NCBI GenBank assembly: GCA_021160405.1
Contig: JAGHCO010000127.1
Span: forward strand, 1-14,337
Length of the DNA: 14,337 nucleotides
From: Candidatus Aerophobota bacterium
Lineage (GTDB): Bacteria; Aerophobota; Aerophobia; Aerophobales; JAGHCO01
Reading direction: 5' to 3'
How positions within the stretch are numbered: the stretch's first letter is position 1; every line of letters begins with the position of its first letter. Position numbers and translations under genes: made by a program. Shown in pieces: positions 7,311-13,886 of the stretch. The notes under the pieces were generated by a model that was given only the letters and a program-made list of their open reading frames with translations, was not told the origin of the DNA and did not search any database.

Positions 7311-8552
7311 TCATTTTAAGTAATGATTTTCGACTTTTTCTAATGCCTTAACAGTATCTTCTACTTCTCTTTGCGTACAACTCTCATGAAGCATTAAAGT
7401 CATATGTTCTTTAACTGCTTTCTCAGCATCGGGACAGGTGTTGATGTAACTTATCTTTTTCCCATATAATGGACAGGACCATGGACATTGAGATCTACCA
7501 TAGGTTTTTCTATTTTTTATCCAGGGTTGTTTATACATTACATCAAAATAATGAGAAGCGACAGGGATTCCTTCCATATTTAACGCTTCTACTATTTTCT
7601 CTTTATTTACCTTTAAAGAATTGAGATCCAACTTAAAGAAACAAAACCAATAAGTGGGTTTAACATCGTCGATAATTTTCCAGAACTTAATCGTTCTCAA
7701 AGAAGACATAGAATCTCTTAAATTTTCACAAAGCATTTTTCGAGTGGCAATAATCTGTGGTAATTTTTTTAGTTGAATTCTACCAATAGCAGCCTGGATT
7801 TCTGTCATTCTATAATTCATACCAAGAAACATAAAATTTGTTCTATCCGGAAAAGCTCGTCCCTTGTCAGCGAAAGATCTCATTTTTTCTCGAAATTTGC
7901 TATTATTTGTGATAGTCATTCCTCCTTCACCACCACTGGTAATATGCTTCCCACTCATTAAGCTAAAGCATCCTATATCCCCGATTGAGCCAACTTTTCT
8001 CCCTTTATACTCTGCTCCATGAGCTTGAGAGGCATCTTCAATTACCCAGAGATTATACTTTTTAGCTATTTTCATAATAGGATCCATGTCTGCTGGCTGT
8101 CCTGCAAGATGAACTACAATAATAGCTTTTGTTTTATTGGTAATTCTTTCTTCAATGGAGTTTGGGCTTATATTAAAAGTCTCTGGGTCGATATCAGCAA
8201 ATATAGGAATTAAATTCTGATAAAGAATGGGAATAACTGTTCCCTGGTCCGTTATTGGCGTAGTTATTACCTCGCTTCCCGGCTCAAGATCCAGTGCAGC
8301 TACAGCTAAATGTACAGCGGCAGTGCCTGAGGTTGAAGCAACACCGTATTTAGCTCCATGATATTGAGCAAATTCTTCTTCAAATTTTTCTACATGAGGC
8401 CCAGAATACCTTCTTAGTTTCTCATTTCCTTTCATGCTTTCTTTAATAATTTCTGTTACAACTTCTAGTTCTTCTTCTCCAAATTGAATACGGGGAGGGA
8501 AGGGATCTTTACGGACAGGTTCTCCGCCTTCAATAGCCAATTTTTTAAACAT
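7311..8552 (-). CDS. DegT/DnrJ/EryC1/StrS family PLP aminotransferase (paralogue)
   Basis: A 413-residue PLP aminotransferase of the sugar/cyclitol (DegT) class. Seen: STSGTAAVHLA (73-83) for phosphate binding, VIEDASQAHGAEYKGRKVGSIGDIGCFSL (170-198) with Asp173, the aldimine lysine K202 in SGKHITSGGEGG, NYRMTEIQAAIGRIQL (246-261), and CPWSC (356-360) near the C terminus. AGAGGAG seven bases before the ATG supports the start. It resembles the other aminotransferase of the operon over its whole length, yet differs clearly around the lysine (MSGKHITSG against QGSKPMVAG) and in the substrate-facing region before it (ITDQGT against YTWWAT). The two probably act on different keto substrates or form a heterodimer (inference). 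Its TGA lies nine bases before the next start. Confidence 0.94.
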   Translation of the reverse strand: MFKKLAIEGGEPVRKDPFPPRIQFGEEELEVVTEIIKESMKGNEKLRRYSGPHVEKFEEEFAQYHGAKYGVASTSGTAAVHLAVAALDLEPGSEVITTPITDQGTVIPILYQNLIPIFADIDPETFNISPNSIEERITNKTKAIIVVHLAGQPADMDPIMKIAKKYNLWVIEDASQAHGAEYKGRKVGSIGDIGCFSLMSGKHITSGGEGGMTITNNSKFREKMRSFADKGRAFPDRTNFMFLGMNYRMTEIQAAIGRIQLKKLPQIIATRKMLCENLRDSMSSLRTIKFWKIIDDVKPTYWFCFFKLDLNSLKVNKEKIVEALNMEGIPVASHYFDVMYKQPWIKNRKTYGRSQCPWSCPLYGKKISYINTCPDAEKAVKEHMTLMLHESCTQREVEDTVKALEKVENHYLK

Positions 8553-8590
8553 TAGTATACTCCTCTTTAATCTTATTGAATATTTACGAA

Positions 8591-9565
8591 CTACTCATAT
8601 TCTTTAGCTACCTCTATGAATGCCCTAATATTTTCCGGAGGAATTTTTCGGACTAGCTCGGTAACAATCCAGGGAGCACCATCAGCCACAGCTTGACGGT
8701 ACTCCCTCTTAATACTCTCAGGAGTCCCATATAATAGAGTATGAAATGCCTTGATATTCCATGAGAAAGGGATATCTATTTCTTCTTTAATATCTTTAAT
8801 TGTTAGATATTGATCCCCTCCTGGATCATAAAAAGTAACACCAAGCTGCGAGAGAAATTTTAGGTGTTCTTTTCTTAATAACTCGCAATGGAAAATTCTT
8901 TCTTCCTTTCCGAAAACATTATAGATCTCCTTTTGATAAGGAAAAGCAAACTCTATGTATTGATCTGGGGAAAGCATCCCGGAATAATCATCTGCTATAC
9001 CAGTACTTCTTATAGGTTCTCCTGTTACCCTTTCAATTACTTCTCTCAACATAAGAGAAACCTCCGTAACTATTTCCAATAACTTATGAACTTCTTTGGG
9101 ATATAGATATAAGTCCACAAAAAATTCTTGCCCTCTTAATAACACAGCAGTTGTAATAGGACCTTCAGTACCTCCTAATTCTATATTAATTCTCTTACCT
9201 ACCTTTTCTTTCATATAATAATAAGTCTGAATAGCTCGAGACATAAGTCCTTCTTTATAAGGATTAAGAATTTTTAATTTATTTACATCTTTGATGCTTT
9301 TCAATATAGGTCCTTCAGGCCAAGGTACTCCATCCTCAGGGAAAATTATTTTCAAGCCTAGCATACTTGCTTCAACATAAGAGCCATAATCTGGGGAAAC
9401 AGTTACAGCATCAGGCAAACCGTAAATCTTATTAAAAATATCTTTTACTTTTAATTGAGATCTTAACATAATCTCAGGGTTAGTATAATATTCTCTTAAT
9501 TTAACACCTGCATATTCTGTAATAACCTCCGCTGGTACATATATTCTCCATTTTACTCCTCCCAT
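8591..9565 (-). CDS. URO-D superfamily protein, short form (first of three)
   Basis: A 324-residue protein of the uroporphyrinogen-decarboxylase-like superfamily, shorter at the N terminus than the usual 340-370. Seen: GGTEGPITTAVLLRGQEFF (131-149), matching the family block around GP(F/I)T, then YSGMLSPDQYIEFAFPYQKEIYNVFG (194-219), a typical family helix, FHCELLRKEHLKFL (225-238) with a His-Cys pair at 226-227, and YGTPESIKREYRQAV (279-293). The C-terminal Cys ligand of zinc methyltransferases is not seen (IVTELVRKIPPENI). It is the first catabolic gene after the transporter, 42 bases after the MalG-like permease gene. The ribosome site is modest (AGG close to the ATG), so the start is less certain. 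Function unknown; the pathway link is inferred from the operon. Confidence 0.87.
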   Translation of the reverse strand: MGGVKWRIYVPAEVITEYAGVKLREYYTNPEIMLRSQLKVKDIFNKIYGLPDAVTVSPDYGSYVEASMLGLKIIFPEDGVPWPEGPILKSIKDVNKLKILNPYKEGLMSRAIQTYYYMKEKVGKRINIELGGTEGPITTAVLLRGQEFFVDLYLYPKEVHKLLEIVTEVSLMLREVIERVTGEPIRSTGIADDYSGMLSPDQYIEFAFPYQKEIYNVFGKEERIFHCELLRKEHLKFLSQLGVTFYDPGGDQYLTIKDIKEEIDIPFSWNIKAFHTLLYGTPESIKREYRQAVADGAPWIVTELVRKIPPENIRAFIEVAKEYE

Positions 9566-9607
9566 TTTCCTGCCTCTTTGCTTTCCTTTAGAAACTTGTC
9601 TTAATGT

Positions 9608-10447
9608 CTAAAACTTTAGACCAGTCAAAGTACTTCCTTCTATAATATTTTTCCGTAAAATTGAGAAGACCATCAAAACAGGTATCACAGTAATTGCTGC
9701 TCCTGCCATCATTGGACCATATCGTATCCCGTATCGGGAACCGAACACAGCCAATCCAAGTTCAACAACCATCTTATTTGTTGAGTTTGTTATTAAAAGT
9801 GGCCAGAGAAAAAAAGTCCAAATACTCAGAAATATAAAAATCCCTAATGCACAAAAAGCTGATTTAGATAAAGGAAAAATAATATCATAATATATACGAA
9901 ATTCTGAACATCCATCTATTCTCGCAGAATCTAACAATTCATCTGGTATAGCAGAAATATTTTGACGCATAAAAAAAATACCAAAGGAGCTTACAAGTTG
10001 AGTTATTAATATTCCTGTATAAGTATCGATCAAGTGCATTCGATATGTTATTAAGTATAATGGAATCATGTAAGCTTGAAATGGTACTATCAATGAGCCT
10101 ATAATAAGCAAAAAGAAGATCTCTTTACCCGGGAATTTATACTTTGCAAAAACATATCCTCCCATTGAGGAAGTAACTAATGTAACTACTGTTCCCACCA
10201 TTGAGATAAATAAAGTATTCAGAAAGAATCTTAAAAACGGTATTACAGTGAATACAGTAATGTAATTTTCTATTGTTGGATGTTTTGGTATAAAAGTCGG
10301 TGGCCAAGCAATTATCTCAGGAGGAGATTTAAAAGAAGTAAGAAACATCCATACAAATGGAAGAAGCATAGTTAATGCACCTATAAGTAAAATAAAATGA
10401 ATTGATACTGATTTAATTATTCCAATAAATTTATTTACTGATTTCAT
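9608..10447 (-). CDS. ABC sugar transporter permease, MalG-like (CUT1)
   Basis: A 279-residue inner-membrane permease of the binding-protein-dependent transport family. Seen: about six hydrophobic membrane segments, the first at residues 15-37, and the cytoplasmic EAA loop IPDELLDSARIDGCSEFRIYYDIIFPL (167-193), with the conserved DGC/G turn that docks the ATPase. A typical MalG-type C terminus ends at GSTLTGLKF. It follows the MalF-like gene by 35 bases and forms the second half of the membrane channel. No ATPase gene lies in the window, as is common for CUT1 systems that share one MsmX/MalK-type ATPase. The ribosome site is weak (GAGG well upstream of the ATG). Confidence 0.95.
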   Translation of the reverse strand: MKSVNKFIGIIKSVSIHFILLIGALTMLLPFVWMFLTSFKSPPEIIAWPPTFIPKHPTIENYITVFTVIPFLRFFLNTLFISMVGTVVTLVTSSMGGYVFAKYKFPGKEIFFLLIIGSLIVPFQAYMIPLYLITYRMHLIDTYTGILITQLVSSFGIFFMRQNISAIPDELLDSARIDGCSEFRIYYDIIFPLSKSAFCALGIFIFLSIWTFFLWPLLITNSTNKMVVELGLAVFGSRYGIRYGPMMAGAAITVIPVLMVFSILRKNIIEGSTLTGLKF

Positions 10448-10482
10448 TGCTTTCTAATTCCTCTCTTTTTCTACATCATCTA

Positions 10483-11382
10483 TTATTCACTTTTAGCAAT
10501 TTTCAATTGGATTAAAGTAATGATGAATACTATTATAAACAACAAAAGAGACTCGGCAGAAGCATAACCCATCCGATAATATCGAAAGCCATTCTGATAA
10601 ATATCATAGACTAGTACTCTGACGCTATCGACTGGTGAGGCGTTGTAATCTCCTGAAGTCATAACATAAACTGGTGTAAAGATGTTAAATATAGTGATCG
10701 TAACCATAACAATTACAAATAAAGTTATAGGCTTTAATAAAGGAAGAGTTATATATACAAAAAGTTGCTGTTTATTAGCCCCATCAAGTTCAGCTGCTTC
10801 ATAATATTGACGAGATATTCCTTTAAGACCTACCAAGAATATAACAGCATAGTAGCCTATATTTTTCCAAATTACTATGACCATTATTGATCCCAAAGCT
10901 AATTTTGGGTCTAACAACCATGCTTTAGGGGAAATACCCAAGAGTGAAAGAAAGAAGTTTAGTAAACCATAATCTGGATCATATATCCATTTCCAAATAA
11001 AGGTTATGGGAACCATAGAAACTACTGCTGGAAGAAAATATACAAACTCATAAAAAGAATAAAACCTTATTTTCCTATTTAATAAAATAGCTATCATTAA
11101 AGATATTAAGACAATAAGAGGTAAGGAGGTTATAATAAAAAGAACAGTATGCCACAAAGCTTGATGAAAACGTGTGTCCTGTTGAAAAAGAGTTATGAAA
11201 TTAGAAAAACCTATAAAAGATTTAGATAGAAAATCCCATTTATAAAAACTTAAATAAAATGTACCTCCGATAGGAATGAACCGAGTGATAGCAAAAATTA
11301 CAATAGTAGGAAATAAAACATAAAAACAAAACAAATATTGTTGGAATTTTATACTGTTTAGTTTTTTCTTTGAACTAAACAT
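10483..11382 (-). CDS. ABC sugar transporter permease, MalF-like (CUT1)
   Basis: Inner-membrane permease with about six hydrophobic segments (first at roughly residues 18-45 of the 299-residue form). The EAA loop SRQYYEAAELDGANKQQLF contacts the ATPase, and it is followed by the membrane stretch ITLPLLKPITLFVIVMV. An upstream ATG at 11403 opens the same frame but has no ribosome site; GAGGGG sits eight bases before the ATG at 11380-11382, so I place the start there. It partners the MalG-like protein and receives substrate from the solute-binding protein encoded just upstream. A stem-loop in the intergenic gap probably lowers its expression relative to the binding protein. Confidence 0.94.
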   Translation of the reverse strand: MFSSKKKLNSIKFQQYLFCFYVLFPTIVIFAITRFIPIGGTFYLSFYKWDFLSKSFIGFSNFITLFQQDTRFHQALWHTVLFIITSLPLIVLISLMIAILLNRKIRFYSFYEFVYFLPAVVSMVPITFIWKWIYDPDYGLLNFFLSLLGISPKAWLLDPKLALGSIMVIVIWKNIGYYAVIFLVGLKGISRQYYEAAELDGANKQQLFVYITLPLLKPITLFVIVMVTITIFNIFTPVYVMTSGDYNASPVDSVRVLVYDIYQNGFRYYRMGYASAESLLLFIIVFIITLIQLKIAKSE

Positions 11383-11415
11383 ATCTTTTACCCCTCGTGG
11401 CATAAAAAATCAAAG

Positions 11416-11457
11416 ATATAGGGTTACCCTTCTCGAAAAGTAAGAGTAACCCTATAT
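11416..11457 (-). promoter_or_regulatory. Intercistronic stem-loop between binding protein and permease genes
   Basis: A perfect 12-base inverted repeat: ATATAGGGTTAC (11416-11427) and GTAACCCTATAT (11446-11457) around an 18-base loop, with a further CTT/AAG pairing inside. On the transcribed minus strand it is followed by CTTTGATTTTTT, a partly U-rich tract. The position between a solute-binding-protein gene and its permeases is the known place for mRNA-stabilising or partly terminating hairpins (as in malE-malF), which keep the binding protein in excess. Function is inferred from position; the structure is directly seen. Confidence 0.75.
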
Positions 11458-11498
11458 TAATCTGGTTACTATCATATAGAGAATATGTAAAGATTCAT

Positions 11499-12812
11499 TT
11501 ACTCTTCTCCATAAAGATTCTCTCTCTTCAAAATACTATTTGTTTCTTCAGCTGCTTCTGTCAGTACCTTTCTCATTTTCTTAGGGTTATCCAATAAACT
11601 CTCATCTCTGAAAGCTCTCACTAATCTTGCTGCAAGTTTAGTACATATTTCGTCTACAGGTGCTATATACGGATAGCGCTGAAGCTCGTAATCTTTTGGA
11701 AATTTTAATACATCCTTATACTGAGGGTATTTATTCAAGATTTTCCTATAATCTAAACCCTTGGTTAGAATAGGCTCTAGACCTGATACTAGAAATGCCT
11801 CTTCCAAATATTTAGGATTAGTTATTAGATGTTCCACAAATTTCCATGCTACTGTTTTATTTTTTGAAGTTTCAGGTACATACCATTGGAAAGGAGCCAT
11901 AATATCCCCAGCTTTTTTATACCGAGGTAACCAGGCAATGCCGTATTCTACATTAGGAGCTCGTTGTTTCATTAACTTTGCTACAAATAATTCTCTCTCC
12001 AACATAGCGGTTTTCCCTACTACAAATGCATCTGCATCCGCCCTTATTGTAGTGCTATTCACTCTGTATTTGTATAATAAGTCTATATAGAGTTTAAGCG
12101 TCTCATATCCAGCTTCATCAGCATATGCAGCGCACCACTTTCCATTTGGTAACTGCTTGAGAATAGTTCCACCTGCCTGAACTAAAAAAACCCACCATTT
12201 TTCTGTTACACCGCTACCTGCTCCTGCTAATCTTAAAGAAATCCCGCTACGGATAAGTCTACCTTCACTATCATACTTAGCTAATTTACATGAGAATCCT
12301 ATTAGCTCTTGCCATGTTTTAGGAGCACGAAGTGGAAGTCCAGCTTCTCTAAACATTTCTTTATTCCAAAACATATAACGAGGAGCACGATAAAAAGGTA
12401 CACTATAGAAAGTGCCTTTCCACAAAGAGGGTGGGAAATATTCAGAAATACCTCTCTCTTTTATAATAGTGACCAACTTGGATGGAACCGGACTGATAAG
12501 TTTTTTCTCTATGTACCGATGCATAGGCATTCGCCACATCTCAATTATATCTCCTGCTGTACCAGAAGGTAAACCAACTGTACACTTTCGCTCCATTTCT
12601 CTCAGCTCAAAATACATAGGATCAATTTTTACTCCAGGATGAGTTTTTTGGAAATCTTTCATGGCTTCTTTGTAGACAGGAATCATCTCTGGTATACCAG
12701 TCCAGACTTTTAATGTCATTGCTTCACTTGTAGAAACTACTCCACACATTAGAGTTGCTATTAAGGTGACTACAAGTAAATTCACTTTTTTTGCACAGAA
12801 AGTTTTACTCAT
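11499..12812 (-). CDS. Extracellular solute-binding protein, family 1 (sugar ABC transporter)
   Basis: A 437-residue periplasmic or extracellular binding protein of the CUT1 sugar-transporter class. Seen: a signal peptide with basic residues KK at 8-9, a hydrophobic core VNLLVVTLIATLMCGVV (10-26) and a likely signal-peptidase I site after SEA (about 31). There is no good lipobox around Cys23. The mature protein begins MTLKVWTGIPEMIPVYKEAMKDF and continues with the family pattern FQKTHPGVKIDPMYFELREM, WNKEMFREAGLP and PKTWQELIGF. AAGGGGGAT just before the ATG supports the start. It is first in the transporter operon, 221 bases after the regulator gene and 95 bases before the MalF-like gene. 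Ligand unknown; aromatic residues are frequent, as in sugar binders. Confidence 0.95.
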   Translation of the reverse strand: MSKTFCAKKVNLLVVTLIATLMCGVVSTSEAMTLKVWTGIPEMIPVYKEAMKDFQKTHPGVKIDPMYFELREMERKCTVGLPSGTAGDIIEMWRMPMHRYIEKKLISPVPSKLVTIIKERGISEYFPPSLWKGTFYSVPFYRAPRYMFWNKEMFREAGLPLRAPKTWQELIGFSCKLAKYDSEGRLIRSGISLRLAGAGSGVTEKWWVFLVQAGGTILKQLPNGKWCAAYADEAGYETLKLYIDLLYKYRVNSTTIRADADAFVVGKTAMLERELFVAKLMKQRAPNVEYGIAWLPRYKKAGDIMAPFQWYVPETSKNKTVAWKFVEHLITNPKYLEEAFLVSGLEPILTKGLDYRKILNKYPQYKDVLKFPKDYELQRYPYIAPVDEICTKLAARLVRAFRDESLLDNPKKMRKVLTEAAEETNSILKRENLYGEE

Positions 12813-12838
12813 TTTATCCCCCTTTCACTAGTTTATTA

Positions 12839-12852
12839 TTGTCACATCACAA
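12839..12852. promoter_or_regulatory. Candidate GntR operator upstream of the transporter operon
   Basis: TTGTCACATCACAA, an inverted TTGT-N6-ACAA, lies 27 bases before the binding-protein start codon. TTGT/ACAA arms also occur at the regulator's own promoter (13769-13779). The wider spacing makes this weaker than that site. Binding is inferred only. Confidence 0.3.
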
Positions 12853-12958
12853 AATAATTTTCTGTTTGGTTAAAAACTTCTTTTTTTTACCCCTGATCTA
12901 GATTAGCCTATTTAATTTCCTCACCTCCCTCCAGGCTTTTACTCTAGCTTTTTTTCGA

Positions 12959-12988
12959 ATTGTATTCCCCAACAACTTATTTTACCAA
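12959..12988 (-). promoter_or_regulatory. Candidate promoter of the transporter operon
   Basis: On the minus strand TTGGTA (12983-12988) and TACAAT (12959-12964) are separated by 18 bases. The -35 box is poor and the -10 box is good. TTGT-N8-ACAA overlaps the -10 region (plus-strand TTGTATTCCCCAACAA), so the regulator could bind here. It would leave a leader of about 140 bases. Read-through from the regulator gene is an alternative. Confidence 0.35.
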
Positions 12989-13003
12989 AAAGAGCAACCT
13001 CTT
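12986..13003 (-). terminator. Weak terminator-like hairpin after the regulator gene
   Basis: On the minus strand AAGAG-GTTG-CTCTT is followed directly by further Ts (CTCTTTTTGG), 31 bases after the regulator's stop codon. Only five pairs are formed, so it may be leaky. It overlaps the -35 box of the candidate transporter promoter. Confidence 0.3.
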
Positions 13004-13033
13004 ATAACTCTAATAATCTATTTCTAATGATTC

Positions 13034-13762
13034 TCATCTATCAAACATCTCTTTCTCAGCAGCTTCCAAATGTTCATACATTTTCCTCCGAGCCATTTCT
13101 CCATCTTTCTCTATCAAAGCGTTAAGAATTTTTTCGTGTTCAAGCAGAATCTCTTGAACTCTTCTTCTAAAATTTGAGGCTTGCATCTTCATTTTAATCC
13201 AAAGTTTCCCCTTTAACCCAGCTACCATATATCTAACTGTCTCTACAAGAACACCGTTGTGTGTTGCTTCGGCAATTGAGAGATGGAACTGTATATCATG
13301 TTCAACAATCTCTTGAAATGTTAAAGATGAATCAAATTTTTCGACTTTCTCTTTCATTTTTTGAAAGACTTTCCTAATAATTTCTATGTCTTTTTTCGTT
13401 GCTACTTTAGCTGCTATTCGTGCAATCTCGGTCTCTACAATCTTTCTTGCTTCTAAAGCCTCATATGGTGAAACATCTTTACTAAGTTCTCTAAGTTGCC
13501 GCTTGTATGAAATCGAATCTGTACTTGCCTTAATAAAATTTCCTTTTCGTCCTCTCCTCTCGATTATACCCAACATTTCTAATGCACTTAAGGCCTCTCT
13601 TAATGGAGGCCGACTGGTACCTAGCTGTTTTGCTAATTCTGGTTCTGAAGGTAATTTATCTCCCTGCTTGAGAACACCACGCTCAATTAAGTCTTCAATT
13701 TGATGAATTATCTGAACATATATTTTCTGGGTATAAACTTTCGTAAAAAGTTTTCTTCTCAT
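13034..13762 (-). CDS. GntR-family transcriptional regulator, FadR subfamily
   Basis: A 242-residue DNA-binding regulator. Seen: an N-terminal winged helix (about 7-77) with LPSEPELAKQLGTSRPPLREALSALEMLGIIERR (37-70), the classic GntR helix-turn-helix and wing, then an all-helical FCD effector domain. In the FCD domain, Asp156 and His160 (EHDIQFHLSIAEATHN), His209 (LEHEKIL) and His231 (MYEHLEAAE) match the known metal-ligand pattern that helps bind carboxylate or sugar-acid effectors. Members usually repress catabolic operons until an intermediate binds. It lies directly upstream of the transporter operon on the same strand. The promoter predicts a transcript starting about 10 bases before the ATG and there is no Shine-Dalgarno, so translation may be nearly leaderless. 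Ligand unknown, but a sugar acid or keto acid of this pathway is likely. Confidence 0.94.
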   Translation of the reverse strand: MRRKLFTKVYTQKIYVQIIHQIEDLIERGVLKQGDKLPSEPELAKQLGTSRPPLREALSALEMLGIIERRGRKGNFIKASTDSISYKRQLRELSKDVSPYEALEARKIVETEIARIAAKVATKKDIEIIRKVFQKMKEKVEKFDSSLTFQEIVEHDIQFHLSIAEATHNGVLVETVRYMVAGLKGKLWIKMKMQASNFRRRVQEILLEHEKILNALIEKDGEMARRKMYEHLEAAEKEMFDR

Positions 13763-13768
13763 TGTCTT

Positions 13769-13779
13769 TTGTAAAACAA
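13769..13779. promoter_or_regulatory. Putative GntR operator on the regulator's own promoter
   Basis: TTGTAAAACAA, an 11-base inverted repeat TTGT-N3-ACAA that resembles the FadR-subfamily pattern T-n-GT-n3-AC-n-A. It abuts the -10 box and covers the predicted transcription start, the expected position for autorepression. The site is seen; binding is inferred. Confidence 0.5.
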
Positions 13780-13806
13780 GTATACTTAATTACAAATATC
13801 TGTCAA
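13779..13806 (-). promoter_or_regulatory. Sigma-70-type promoter of the GntR regulator gene
   Basis: On the minus strand a perfect TTGACA (13801-13806) is followed after 16 bases by TATACT (13779-13784), five of six consensus bases. The predicted start of transcription lies near 13771, about 10 bases before the ATG. This is the best promoter match seen in the window. Confidence 0.7.
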
Positions 13807-13821
13807 GCCTTAAACTCCCAC

Positions 13822-13886
13822 AATTCTAAAAATTTTGTTGACAAAATTTTAATTCTAAAAAGATAATTTTCTTGTTGAATTCTAAA
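13822..13886. repeat. Three AATTCTAAA direct repeats around a perfect inverted repeat
   Basis: AATTCTAAA begins at 13822, 13851 and 13878 (29 and 27 bases apart; the first two copies extend to AATTCTAAAA). Between the first two lies an inverted repeat with 10-base arms, AAAATTTTGT (13829-13838) and ACAAAATTTT (13841-13850), around TG. The inverted repeat contains TTGT and ACAA half-sites and a TTGACA (13838-13843) that, with GATAAT (13862-13867), could form a rightward promoter with an 18-base spacer. A protein-binding array upstream of the regulator promoter is likely; AT-richness makes chance matches possible. Confidence 0.45.

Noticed and set aside
3804..9565. Haem biosynthesis (HemE) or corrinoid:CoM methyltransferase assignment for the URO-D-like genes
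   Set aside because: There are no haem genes, no corrinoid protein and no complete zinc-ligand set, and the operon context is sugar uptake.
13822..13886. CRISPR-like array
   Set aside because: The repeat unit is only nine bases and AT-rich, with three copies and no cas genes, so a regulatory array is more likely.
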